Origin: Propionibacteriaceae bacterium
GTDB taxonomy: Bacteria; Actinomycetota; Actinomycetes; Propionibacteriales; Propionibacteriaceae
Direction of reading: 5' to 3'
DNA length: 64,000 nucleotides
Assembly (NCBI GenBank): GCA_031262485.1
Contig: JAISHO010000047.1
Span: 53,277 to 117,276 of the forward strand
This document shows, in pieces, positions 46,140-55,558 of the stretch (within the stretch, counting starts at the first letter, position 1; each line of letters opens with the position of its first letter). Below the pieces are notes generated by a model. It saw nothing but the letters and a program-made list of their open reading frames with translations, had not been told where the DNA came from and made no database searches. The position numbers and the translations under genes are program-made.

Positions 46140-48178
46140 CGGCGCGCTATTGCCCTGGCTCTTGGATCGCGCTGATCGGACCGCGCGGGTGGGCGATCGT
46201 GCCCGGCGACTCCCCCGTCGTGTTACTAGACCGCCTCTGGGAGACACTGATCAGCGATGACCCGGGCGTTCCGTCTCTCCTTGGCGCCTTGATAGCGACA
46301 CCCGGAGTCTCCTTCGCGCGATTGCCCACTTTCGCCTTCGCCGCGGCCGAAGAGGGCGGCGCCCGGGTGGCCGTGAGGGGAGACGTTGTGGCGCGTGCGA
46401 CGATCCCCACCGGTGAGAGACAAGTCTCTGGCTCGGGTGCGAGCACCTGGCATGAGGAGTCATTCGCCTCGGCGACGGCGCTTCGCCTCGAAGCCTCCGA
46501 GGAAAGATCTGACCCACCATCGAGCCCCGGGAGCGACGGGCGCGGTTGGCCGGTCGTCGGTGGGATTGTGCAGGTGGCTTGGATCGACATCGACATGACG
46601 GAGACGAACGAAGCCGCCTCGTTCATCTCGACGAGCGTTCCTCCCCAGCTTGACGGGCGGCGCGAGTCAGCCCCTGATGATTCGTTGGAAGATCGCCCTG
46701 TGTCGTCGGTCTTCTTGTTCGATGATCCTTTCGCCGATCCAGCGACTGGGGATGATTCTCCTAGTGATAAGCCTCAGGGGCGGGGAATGGCTGATGGGCG
46801 TGAAGCCCGGGACAACCCTCTGAGAGAAGTCGACGACCCCCAAGCCACGATCTATGGGGATGGCCAAGAGATCGTGGCTGAGGACGAGGCCCCGGCTCAA
46901 GTCACTGAAGCGGAACCGCTTCCTGATTCCTCAGCCGTTCCCGATGCCCAGGCCGTAGAGCAAGGGGAATCTGACGTGCTCGAAGGTTACGAGGGAAGCG
47001 ACGTTTCCTCAATGCCGTCACCCGTTGGGCACGGGCCATCTGCCCCCTCAGACGAAGCTGGATCCCCAGATTCCGCCGATTTCACTTCGCTGACGACGTT
47101 CGACCATCTGTGGGAGGACCGCACGACCGTCTCCGTCGCGGCCGCCGCCGCCGTGCACATCTCCGACGAGGAGGACGAGGACTCTGGCGACCATCAAGCG
47201 ATATCCGCGCCGGGCGCAGGGCCGAGAGGCGACGATGCCTTCGAAGATGACGATCACGACGGCATGACCCTCCTCGTCCCCCCCGACGCCGGCTGGGACA
47301 ACGACCACGACGGCCTCACCGTCTTCGGTTTGCCCGAAGCTGGAATCCCGCCCGCTCCCGATGGAACGATGGCGCCGGGGACGAACGGTGCTGCTCAGGG
47401 TGGAATTCCACCTATGGGGTCGTCTGGCACGCCGCCGTTCCCCACGGCAGGAAGCATGATCAGTTCCGTTCCCTGGGGTAACACTCCTGCCGGATCAGCG
47501 TCATCTCCCCCCGCCTCGTACGCTCCCGCCTCTGGGCCTGCTCAGGGAGGATGGGCGCCCTCGGACTCTTCAACGCCAACGAACAACATATTTAGCCAAA
47601 ACGCCGCCAGTCCGGACGACGAGGCCGATCACACCCATCTCGCTTTCCCTCACCAACTTCCTCCCGGAGCTCCGTCGACCGATCCCGCCGTCGCTCCCGC
47701 CACCCCGACCGTGCTGGCCCGCGTCTGCGCCCAGTGTGGAACGCCGAACTCGACGCGTCGTTCGGCCTGCTCAAGCTGCGGGGCCCCCTTGACAGGAGAA
47801 GCGACACCGGTGCCGCGTCCTATCCTTGGCGTCATCGAGGTGACGGTGACGAGTCTTGGCACGACCGAGCGCTACCCGCTCGACCGGCCTGTCGTGCTCG
47901 GCCGTAAACCGCGCTCGACCCGTTTCTCCGTCAATGACGTCCCCCGTCTTATCGCCGTCAACGGACCACGGCAAGACATCTCCCGGTCCCACCTGCGGAT
48001 CGATTTGGAGGATTGGTCGGTGATCGCCTCCGATCTCGGGTCGACGAACGGCACGGTGTTGCGACGGCCAGGCCAGCCAGACCGCCGCCTCCAAGCTCCG
48101 GAGCAAGTCGTCGCTCAAGCCGGCGACGTCTACGATCTCGGCGACGGCGTCACCGTGGCGATCGTGGAGTTGGCGTGA
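46136..48178 (+). CDS. Large FHA-domain protein with zinc ribbon
   Basis: 680 residues. The N-terminal 175 residues form an uncharacterised ordered domain (YCPGSWIALIGPRGWAIVPG, later GGIVQVAWIDIDM). A very acidic, low-complexity middle spans about 180-520. A zinc ribbon (CAQCG ... CSSCG) lies at about 530-548, and a C-terminal FHA domain at about 582-680 has LGRKPRSTR, ISRSHLRIDL and DLGSTNGTVL. The FHA residues are complete. The ATG at 46136 overlaps the PP2C stop and follows GAGGAGG. The last codons overlap the GTG of the kinase. Probably a scaffold bridging phosphorylated proteins in this system. Confidence 0.88.
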   Translation: MTARYCPGSWIALIGPRGWAIVPGDSPVVLLDRLWETLISDDPGVPSLLGALIATPGVSFARLPTFAFAAAEEGGARVAVRGDVVARATIPTGERQVSGSGASTWHEESFASATALRLEASEERSDPPSSPGSDGRGWPVVGGIVQVAWIDIDMTETNEAASFISTSVPPQLDGRRESAPDDSLEDRPVSSVFLFDDPFADPATGDDSPSDKPQGRGMADGREARDNPLREVDDPQATIYGDGQEIVAEDEAPAQVTEAEPLPDSSAVPDAQAVEQGESDVLEGYEGSDVSSMPSPVGHGPSAPSDEAGSPDSADFTSLTTFDHLWEDRTTVSVAAAAAVHISDEEDEDSGDHQAISAPGAGPRGDDAFEDDDHDGMTLLVPPDAGWDNDHDGLTVFGLPEAGIPPAPDGTMAPGTNGAAQGGIPPMGSSGTPPFPTAGSMISSVPWGNTPAGSASSPPASYAPASGPAQGGWAPSDSSTPTNNIFSQNAASPDDEADHTHLAFPHQLPPGAPSTDPAVAPATPTVLARVCAQCGTPNSTRRSACSSCGAPLTGEATPVPRPILGVIEVTVTSLGTTERYPLDRPVVLGRKPRSTRFSVNDVPRLIAVNGPRQDISRSHLRIDLEDWSVIASDLGSTNGTVLRRPGQPDRRLQAPEQVVAQAGDVYDLGDGVTVAIVELA

Positions 48179-50082
48179 GTTCCCGATCACGCCGGCCGGC
48201 GGAAGCGCCCACGATCGCCGGATACACGTTCCAAAAACTGCTCGGGCAAGGCGGTTTCGCCGACGTCTTCTTGTACAAACAGGGAACCCCGCGGCGTGAT
48301 GTCGCCATCAAGGTGCTGCTTGAGGACATGGTGCGAGCCGATGGCGCCGCCCGTCTCAACGCCGAAGCCGACGCCATGGCGCAGCTCTCACAACATCCCA
48401 ACATTGTCACGGTGTTTCATTCGGGGGTCGCGGAGGACGGACGGCCCTACCTTGTCATGGACTTCTACCCGAAACCCTCGCTGGCCAAGGTGATCCGTCA
48501 GCAGAAGCTAACCGTGCCACAGGTGCTGTCGATCGGTGTTCAAATGGCCGGCGCTGTTGAATCGGCCCACCAGTTCGGCATCCTTCACCGCGACATCAAA
48601 CCGGCCAATATCCTCGGGGACCGCTTCAATAAGCCCGTCCTCGGTGACTTCGGCATCGCCATGACGGTGACGGAGGCCCTTCAAGGGGTCGAGGGGTTGT
48701 CGGTGCCGTGGAGTCCGCCGGAGGCTTTCGCGGCGAAACCGTGGGCGGGCCCACAATCGGATGTCTGGGGTTTGGCGGCGACGCTGTACACATTGCTGAC
48801 CGGGCGCCCGCCCTTCGACATCCCCGGCATGGACAACAAGCCATATGCCCAGGCTGACAGAATTCGCAATTCCCCTTACCGTAAGTTGGCTCGTCCCGAC
48901 GCTCCGGCCTCGTTCGATCAGGTTCTCGCGACGGCGATGGCGAAAGAACCGATCAACCGGTTCGCGACGATGCGCTCGTTCGGCGTCGCCCTTCAAGAGG
49001 TCGAGCAAGAATTGGGCATCAGCCCGACCAGGCTCGACATCATCTCCGACGACGGCGACGATGATGATGAGCGTGGCCACGGCCTGGGTGAGCACGACGA
49101 TGACGACGAGGCCCCTGGCACGAAGCTGAGGCCGATCTCGGTCATCGACCCGGACGACACCGGATCACACACGTCGCAACGGTCCTCCCTCACCGGACCC
49201 TCTCTTGATTCCTCCCCTGCCGTCACCGACCGGGGCGTGACGGGATGGCCCTCGGCCAGCGACTTCCCCTCGTCGACGGATGCTTGGAGCGGGATCGGTT
49301 CGTCGAGCCGATTCACGCCTGAGGGCTCGGTTGGTTCTCCATCGTTGGAGAGAGTGACGACGCCGGCGACCACGCCCGCATCGCCAGCACCATCGTCGGT
49401 GCCTGCTCCCCCGGTTTCTCAACCATCATCCTCAGCCTCCGCTGGCGCTTCCGGCTCAGCTTCCGCGTTCCATTCCAGGAACTATGCCCGGGAAGCGGAC
49501 TCGTGGGACACCGATGGTCTCGAAGAGACGATGATGCGCCGCCCGGAGGCTCGCCCGTCAGCCACGTCACCGACGTCCACCGAGGCATGGGTAACTCCTG
49601 GAGGTGGGGCGGATGAACACCCTCCAGAAGCGGCGAAGGAACGCCAACGTCGACTCGTACCCGTCCTCGTCGCCGTGCTGGCCGTGATCCTCATCGCCAT
49701 TCTTGTGATCGTCGTCGTCAGGTCAGGGGATCCCCCTCCACCGAGCGACGATGAGACCGCCTCGTCGACCCCGACCGTCATCGTCCAAGACCCACTCGGC
49801 GGTTTGGCCCCAGCCGCTCCAGTCGACCTGGTAGGGGTCGCCAACGGCACAGGCACGGAGGTCGTCTACACCTGGACGAATCCCGACCCCGAGGAAGGGG
49901 ACACGTATCTCGTCTATCGCACCGATGACTCCGGCAACACCTACGAGCAGGCGCAGCTAACAGAGGAGGCGCAATACACCGTGCCGTTCCCCGAGGGGGA
50001 GGACATCGTCTGCCTTCAAGTCGAGACTCTCCGTTCGAATGTCGCCTCGGAGCGATCTCTCAACGAATGCGTGACACGCTGA
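48175..50082 (+). CDS. PknB-type Ser/Thr protein kinase with FN3-like extracellular domain
   Basis: 635 residues. Kinase domain at about 15-275: GQGGFADVFLY, VAIKVL, HRDIKPANIL at 137, DFGIAM, DVWGLAATLYTLLTGRPPF. The APE-like segment reads SPPEAF. An acidic/Ser-rich juxtamembrane region follows, a single membrane helix at about 493-517 (VPVLVAVLAVILIAILVIVV), and an extracytoplasmic fibronectin-III-like domain at about 545-635. No PASTA repeats, so it differs from PknB proper and is closer to the FN3 kinases of bifidobacterial PFNA clusters. GTG at 48175 overlaps the FHA gene stop (GTGA). It probably phosphorylates the FHA-bound partners here. Confidence 0.93.
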   Translation: MSSRSRRPAEAPTIAGYTFQKLLGQGGFADVFLYKQGTPRRDVAIKVLLEDMVRADGAARLNAEADAMAQLSQHPNIVTVFHSGVAEDGRPYLVMDFYPKPSLAKVIRQQKLTVPQVLSIGVQMAGAVESAHQFGILHRDIKPANILGDRFNKPVLGDFGIAMTVTEALQGVEGLSVPWSPPEAFAAKPWAGPQSDVWGLAATLYTLLTGRPPFDIPGMDNKPYAQADRIRNSPYRKLARPDAPASFDQVLATAMAKEPINRFATMRSFGVALQEVEQELGISPTRLDIISDDGDDDDERGHGLGEHDDDDEAPGTKLRPISVIDPDDTGSHTSQRSSLTGPSLDSSPAVTDRGVTGWPSASDFPSSTDAWSGIGSSSRFTPEGSVGSPSLERVTTPATTPASPAPSSVPAPPVSQPSSSASAGASGSASAFHSRNYAREADSWDTDGLEETMMRRPEARPSATSPTSTEAWVTPGGGADEHPPEAAKERQRRLVPVLVAVLAVILIAILVIVVVRSGDPPPPSDDETASSTPTVIVQDPLGGLAPAAPVDLVGVANGTGTEVVYTWTNPDPEEGDTYLVYRTDDSGNTYEQAQLTEEAQYTVPFPEGEDIVCLQVETLRSNVASERSLNECVTR

Positions 50083-50115
50083 CCGATCATTCCGCTCGAC
50101 CCTCAAGGAAGAACA

Positions 50116-50853
50116 ATGACGACAACACCGGGAGTTCCGCCTCCGATCACCGTGGAACACAACGGACTTGCCCACATGGTTCCTCCTGGCCAGCCTTGGG
50201 ACATCGGCCGGGAAGCTGACCTCTCCCTCGACGACAACCGGTTCCTCCATCGGCGTTTCCTGCGCTTCGTCTGGGAAGACGGCTTCTGGTGGATCGTCAA
50301 TATCGGGGCGAGCCTGGCAGCGACCGTCTCAGATCCCCGGACCGGCACCCAGTCCTGGCTCGGGCCGGGAGCCAGGCTGCCGCTCATTTTCCCGGAACTC
50401 GTCGTCGTCTTCACCGCCGGCGCCTCTTCGTATGAACTCGTCGTCACGAACCCGTCGGCTCCATGGCACGATCCGGTGGTGCAGCCGCCTCAGACCGGGG
50501 AAGCGACCATCGAAGGAATGCCGTTGACCTTGTCGCAACGCCAACTCATCGTCGCCTTGGCGGAACCGATGCTACGGCGCGAGGGCCCGGGAGTCATCAC
50601 GATCCCGTCGAACGCCGAGGCGGCTGAACGCCTGGGTTGGCAACGCACCAAGTTCAACCGCAAACTCGACAACGTCTGCGACAAACTGGATCGGCTCGGC
50701 GTCGAGGGTTTGCGCGGCGGCGTCTCAGCCCATGCCACGAATAGGCGGGCCCGGCTCATCGAATGGGCCATTTCGACGGGCCTCGTCACCGCTGACGATC
50801 TGGGCCTGCTCGACGAGACGAGCCCCGCGTCGGCCGACGATGTGGACGACTGA
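50116..50853 (+). CDS. FHA-like domain fused to a helix-turn-helix domain
   Basis: 245 residues. The N-terminal half is an FHA-like beta domain: WDIGREADLSLDDNRFLHRR, then WWIVNIGASL. The Gly-Arg is kept, but the SxxH and Asn-Gly positions are replaced, so phosphothreonine reading is doubtful. The C-terminal half is helical, with a sigma-4/winged-helix look: LSQRQLIVALAEPMLRREGP, then AAERLGWQRTKFNRKLDNVC. It could be a transcription factor of the locus or an adaptor. 33 bp after the kinase; its stop overlaps the start of the 35-aa micro-ORF (TGATG). Confidence 0.8.
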   Translation: MTTTPGVPPPITVEHNGLAHMVPPGQPWDIGREADLSLDDNRFLHRRFLRFVWEDGFWWIVNIGASLAATVSDPRTGTQSWLGPGARLPLIFPELVVVFTAGASSYELVVTNPSAPWHDPVVQPPQTGEATIEGMPLTLSQRQLIVALAEPMLRREGPGVITIPSNAEAAERLGWQRTKFNRKLDNVCDKLDRLGVEGLRGGVSAHATNRRARLIEWAISTGLVTADDLGLLDETSPASADDVDD

Positions 50854-50960
50854 TGGCCGCAACAATGCATGAATGCGGTTTTCACGGTCAGGAATACCCG
50901 CACGACGAGGCACAAGACATGACGGATGGGATCACGACGACAGGGCGGAGTGAGCGATGA
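50853..50960 (+). CDS. 35-aa micro-ORF between the FHA/HTH gene and the EssC-like gene
   Basis: ATG at 50853 shares its A with the TGA of the upstream gene (TGATG); its own TGA at 50958-50960 overlaps the ATG at 50957 (ATGA). The protein begins MAATMHECGFHGQEYPHDEA and ends TTTGRSER. Cys and three His lie within 12 residues (HECGFH...H), a possible metal site. Double-sided coupling with the membrane ATPase gene suggests it is translated, either as a coupling peptide or as a small subunit. No family recognised; it is too short for ordinary gene finders. Confidence 0.55.
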   Translation: MAATMHECGFHGQEYPHDEAQDMTDGITTTGRSER

Positions 50961-53900
50961 AGCTACGGGTCGGGTTCGGCGAGAACCCCACAGATGAGCG
51001 CATCCTTTCGATCACGACGGACGCGACGACAACGGTTGGAGATGTCGCCGCCGGTTTGGCGGCTTCTGATCCGAGACGGCGTGACGCCGCTGCGACGGTC
51101 GCTCCGGGAGCGCACACGTTGCGCTTGACGAGCCCGGAGGATCCGTCCGGCCGGACGCTCGATCCGGCGGCGACGATTCAGGACGCCGGGGTCCGTTCCG
51201 GTATGAGGGTCGAGTTGGCCGCGGCTGGGGATCGGTTCGTCGGCGCGGGGATCGACCGGGGAGCGGCGGCGGCGATCGTGCGCGTGCTGACCGGGCCGGA
51301 CGCCGGGCGTGAGTTCGGAGTTCCGGTCGGCACGTCGTATGTCGGACGAGGCCAGGATGCCGATGTACGCCTGCGCGACCCCCTTGTCTCGGGGCGTCAC
51401 GCTCGTCTCACCGTCGGCACGACGATCGAACTGACCGATCTCAACTCGGCTAACGGCATCATCGTCGGCGGGGAGATGGTCAACCGCGTCACGTTGACCG
51501 CCACCGATCAGGTCCTCCTCGGCGACACCGTCATCTCGATCGTGCCCCTTCACCATGGGGGTGCTCCAGCGGTTTCCGGGTCGCTCGTCAGCTTCAACCG
51601 CTCCCCTCGCGTCGTCGCCCGCTGCGACCCTCACGAGGTGGCCGGTCCGACGCCGCCCCAACTGCGCCAACCGACCCGCTTCCCCTATCTCGCCATGGTG
51701 GCGCCGCTCATTATGGGCGCTGTCATGTTCGCCGCCACCCGCCAGCTCATGAGCATTATGTTCGTGTGTTTGAGCCCGATCCTCATGGTTGGCAACTATG
51801 TCGATCAAAGGTTGACGGCGCGCCGTCTCTTCCGTGATCAAAAGGAGCAGTTCGCCGCTGGGTTGGAGCGTGCGCATGAGACGGTGCGACGCGAGCATGC
51901 CATTGAACGTTCGGTGCGCCGTTCGCGGTGCCCCTCGGCAGCGGAGGCGCTGGGGGCCGCTCTCACCCTCAACGAGTTGCTGTGGACGAAACGGCCGGAG
52001 AACCCGGATTTTCTCGCCATCCGTCTCGGCGTCGGCGATTCGCCGAGTGTCGTCAGCGTCAAACTTCCCAGCACCCAGAACACCGACAACGAGTCATGGA
52101 GTCAATTGACGGAGTTGACGGAGACGTGCGCCGTGTTGCGCGACGCGCCGGTCATGGTGAATCTCCGTGAATGCGGCGCGCTCGGCGTGGCGGGTCCGAC
52201 TGAACAAGCGTCTGGTGTGGCGCGTGGGTTGCTGTGGCAGGTCGCCGGCACCCATGCCCCCTCCGAGGTCGTCGTCGCCGCTCTCATGTCGAAGAATTCC
52301 CGACAAGGGTGGGAGTGGCTGACCTGGCTGCCACACACCGCATCGGCTCACTCGCCGCTCGAAGGCGATCACTTAGCGGACAATCAGGCGTCGGCGACGG
52401 CGTTGTTGGCCCGGCTCGAGGAACTCGTCGACGCTCGTCTCGGCGCTGGTAAGGAGGGCGATCCCGTGGCGGCGGGTCCTCGTCCGCCGATCGAACCGGG
52501 CAAGGCGGAGGAGAAGACCCCTTCTCCCATCACTCCGGCCGTCATTCTCGTCGTCTCTGGTGACACGCCGGTCGACCGGGCTCGGCTGACCCGACTTGTT
52601 GAACGTGGGCCCGACGCCGGAATCCATACCCTCTGGGTCGGTTCGACGGTGGGTTCGCTGCCGGCGGCCTGTCGTGCCTTCATCGCCTTGCCAGACGACG
52701 TCCACGCGACCGATGGCGCCGGCCGTGGAGAAGGACCTGGTTCTCCTGAGATCGCGAATGTCGCCACCGGTGCGAACGCTGCGGCGGAGGCGGCCGCCGC
52801 CGCAGGGACGTTGCCGACCTGCCCGGCGACGACAGGGCAGGTTCGCTTGAGTCACCACACCTATCCGGTCGCCTGCGACCTCGTCTCCGTGCCGCTCTCG
52901 ATTCGTGCGGCCCGGGCGCTTGCTCCCGTCGTCGACGCCGGCGCTCCGATCGACGACTCATCCGATCTGCCGCGGGCCCTGTCGTATCTCACTTTGGCCG
53001 GCATGGAATTCGCTGACAATCCCGGCTTCGTGGCCGAGCGGTGGGCGCAAACCTTCTCGATCACGCAGCGAGACCCCAACGTCGCACCGGTGCGACGCAA
53101 ACCCGGCGGCCTGGCGGCGCTCATCGGCCAATCCTCGCAAGGGGCTTTCACTGTCGACCTGCGTTTGCAAGGCCCGCACGCCCTCGTCGGTGGCACGACC
53201 GGCGCCGGGAAGTCGGAGTTCCTCCAAGCCTGGATCATGGGCATGGCGACGCGATATTCGCCCGACCGCGTCACTTTCCTTTTCGTCGATTACAAGGGCG
53301 GCGCCGCCTTCGCCGACTGCGTCAAACTGCCCCACTGTGTCGGGCTTGTCACCGATCTCTCCCCGCACCTCGTGCGCCGGGCCTTGACGTCGCTGCGGGC
53401 CGAGTTACGCCACCGCGAGCATCTCCTCAACCGCAAAAAAGCGAAAGACCTCATCTCTCTTGAGCGGACGGGCGATGCTGAGACACCGCCGAGCCTCATC
53501 ATCATCGTCGACGAGTTCGCCGCCCTCGTCCAAGAGGTGCCGGAGTTCGTCGACGGCGTCATTGACGTCGCCCAACGCGGACGCTCCCTCGGCCTCCATT
53601 TGATCCTGGCGACGCAACGCCCCGCCGGCGTCATCAAAGACAACCTTCGCGCCAACACGAATATTCGTGTCGCCTTGCGGATGGCCGACGAGACCGATTC
53701 CGACGACGTCCTCGGCGACAAGATGGCCGCCCACTTCGACCCGTCGATCCCCGGTCGGGCCTCGGCCAAGACTGGACCCGGGCGCATCACCCCGTTCCAA
53801 ACCGGCTATGTCGGCGGGTGGACGTCGGACGAGCCGGAGGCCGCTTCGATCGACATCGTCGAGATGGACTTCGGCACCGTTGGGACGTGGGAGGCTCCGG

Positions 53901-55558
53901 AGGATCCCGACGCCGCCGCTCAGCGCGAGGCGAAGGATCCCGGGCCGACCGACATCGCCCGGATGGTCGCGACGATCGACCAGGCTTCGACCGACCTCGC
54001 CCTTCCGACGCCACGCAAACCCTGGCTCGATCCGCTCGCCGCCGTCTACGACCTGGCCAAGCTGACGGGTTATCGCGACGACCGGCATTTCGTCCTCGGC
54101 GTTCTCGACGACCCCGATCTCCAGCAGCAGCCTGTCGTCTACTATGAGCCAGACACGGACGCCAACCTCGCCATCCTCGGGGCTGGTGGCTCCGGCAAGT
54201 CGACGGCCTTGCGCACGATCGCCATATCCGCCATCTTCTCCACCCGCAACGGTGGCCCCGTCCACATCTACGGCCTCGACTTCGGTTCGAACGGGTTACA
54301 GATGCTGGAGGGCTTGCCTCACGTCGGGGCGATCATCGCCGGCGATGACGAGGAGCGCGTCATCCGTTTGCTGCGCACCTTGCGCGGCATCGTCGACGAG
54401 CGCGCCCTCAAGTACTCGAAGGTCAACGCCGCCTCGATCACCGATTATCGGCGTCTCGCCAACGCCCCGGCCGAGCCGCGCATCCTCCTCCTCATTGACG
54501 GCATGGGGGCGTTCCGGGAACAGTACGAGTTCACCTCCTCGACGCAGTGGTTCAACGCCTTCGCACAGATCGCCGCCGACGGTCGTCCTCTGGGCGTCCA
54601 CGTGGTCATGACGGGTGACCGGCCCAACGCCATCCCCCCGTCGATCAGCTCCTCGGTGCAAAAACGCATCGTGCTGCGCTTGGCGACGGAGGAAGACTAT
54701 CTGCTCATGGGAGTGCCGAGGGATATTCTAGGCGCAGGTTCTCCGCCGGGGCGTGGCATCCTCGACGACTGCGAGATCCAATTTGCCGTTTGGGGGGCCG
54801 ACCCCAACGTCGCCGTGCAAGCCCGTCAAACCGCTGGGCTGGCAGCCGCCGCCCGTCGGCGCAGCGACGTCGTCGTCGCACCAGGAGTCGTCCGCTTGCC
54901 CGAAACGGTCGAGCTGGACACCTTGCCCGCCGCCGACCGCAACGGGTGGCCTGTGTTCGGATTGGCCGACGACACTCTCGGCCCCATCGGCATCGAACCT
55001 CGCGGGGCCCTCCTCGTGGCCGGGCCGCCGTCATCCGGACGCACCACCGCGTTGTTGGCGATCGCGGCAGCCCTGCACCGCGTCGGCGGCCGCAAACTCA
55101 TCCTCTTCTCGCAACGCCGGTCACGGCTCGAGGACGCCCTCCCCTGGGACGAGAAAGCCCGAGGTGATGAAGACGCCATGGTGTTGGCCCAGAAGCTGAC
55201 CGAGGAGCTGAACTCCGACGATGTCGTTTCCGGTCGCTACGCCATCATCATCGACGGTGTCACCGACTTCTCCGGTGGAGCCGCCGACACCGCTCTGGAC
55301 GGGCTCATCAAAGCGGCCAACCGCAGCGAACAATTCGTCGTCGGCGAAGGAGAGTCGTCCACCTGGGCCAATGCCTGGAACCTCGGCAAAGCTTTCAAAG
55401 CCGCCCGTCGGGGACTCATCCTCGTCCCCGGGCAAATGGACGCCGACAACCTCACCGGCACCTCCGTCGGCCGCTTCCGCGCCTCGGACTTCCCGCCTGG
55501 GCGAGGCTTCCTCATCGGTGGCGGGCGTTACCGCAAGGTGCAGGTCGCGACAGCATGA
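50957..55558 (+). CDS. EssC/EccC-like type VII secretion ATPase (ubiquitin-like, FHA, three FtsK/SpoIIIE domains)
   Basis: 1533 residues. Residues 1-90 look ubiquitin-like (YukD/EccD type: RTLDPAATIQDAGVRSGMRV). An FHA domain follows at about 115-200 (YVGRGQDADVRLRDPLVSGR, NSANGIIV). Two membrane helices lie at about 242-280. The three FtsK-type ATPase domains are: D1 with GGTTGAGKSE (Lys752) and IVDEFAAL (Asp852/Glu853); D2 with GAGGSGKST (Lys1081) and LLLIDGMGAF; D3 with GPPSSGRTT, where Arg1362 replaces the Lys. This is the motor that moves WXG100 substrates across the membrane. Architecture is EssC-like rather than mycobacterial EccCa/EccCb. Effectors follow directly. Confidence 0.93.
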   Translation: MKLRVGFGENPTDERILSITTDATTTVGDVAAGLAASDPRRRDAAATVAPGAHTLRLTSPEDPSGRTLDPAATIQDAGVRSGMRVELAAAGDRFVGAGIDRGAAAAIVRVLTGPDAGREFGVPVGTSYVGRGQDADVRLRDPLVSGRHARLTVGTTIELTDLNSANGIIVGGEMVNRVTLTATDQVLLGDTVISIVPLHHGGAPAVSGSLVSFNRSPRVVARCDPHEVAGPTPPQLRQPTRFPYLAMVAPLIMGAVMFAATRQLMSIMFVCLSPILMVGNYVDQRLTARRLFRDQKEQFAAGLERAHETVRREHAIERSVRRSRCPSAAEALGAALTLNELLWTKRPENPDFLAIRLGVGDSPSVVSVKLPSTQNTDNESWSQLTELTETCAVLRDAPVMVNLRECGALGVAGPTEQASGVARGLLWQVAGTHAPSEVVVAALMSKNSRQGWEWLTWLPHTASAHSPLEGDHLADNQASATALLARLEELVDARLGAGKEGDPVAAGPRPPIEPGKAEEKTPSPITPAVILVVSGDTPVDRARLTRLVERGPDAGIHTLWVGSTVGSLPAACRAFIALPDDVHATDGAGRGEGPGSPEIANVATGANAAAEAAAAAGTLPTCPATTGQVRLSHHTYPVACDLVSVPLSIRAARALAPVVDAGAPIDDSSDLPRALSYLTLAGMEFADNPGFVAERWAQTFSITQRDPNVAPVRRKPGGLAALIGQSSQGAFTVDLRLQGPHALVGGTTGAGKSEFLQAWIMGMATRYSPDRVTFLFVDYKGGAAFADCVKLPHCVGLVTDLSPHLVRRALTSLRAELRHREHLLNRKKAKDLISLERTGDAETPPSLIIIVDEFAALVQEVPEFVDGVIDVAQRGRSLGLHLILATQRPAGVIKDNLRANTNIRVALRMADETDSDDVLGDKMAAHFDPSIPGRASAKTGPGRITPFQTGYVGGWTSDEPEAASIDIVEMDFGTVGTWEAPEDPDAAAQREAKDPGPTDIARMVATIDQASTDLALPTPRKPWLDPLAAVYDLAKLTGYRDDRHFVLGVLDDPDLQQQPVVYYEPDTDANLAILGAGGSGKSTALRTIAISAIFSTRNGGPVHIYGLDFGSNGLQMLEGLPHVGAIIAGDDEERVIRLLRTLRGIVDERALKYSKVNAASITDYRRLANAPAEPRILLLIDGMGAFREQYEFTSSTQWFNAFAQIAADGRPLGVHVVMTGDRPNAIPPSISSSVQKRIVLRLATEEDYLLMGVPRDILGAGSPPGRGILDDCEIQFAVWGADPNVAVQARQTAGLAAAARRRSDVVVAPGVVRLPETVELDTLPAADRNGWPVFGLADDTLGPIGIEPRGALLVAGPPSSGRTTALLAIAAALHRVGGRKLILFSQRRSRLEDALPWDEKARGDEDAMVLAQKLTEELNSDDVVSGRYAIIIDGVTDFSGGAADTALDGLIKAANRSEQFVVGEGESSTWANAWNLGKAFKAARRGLILVPGQMDADNLTGTSVGRFRASDFPPGRGFLIGGGRYRKVQVATA

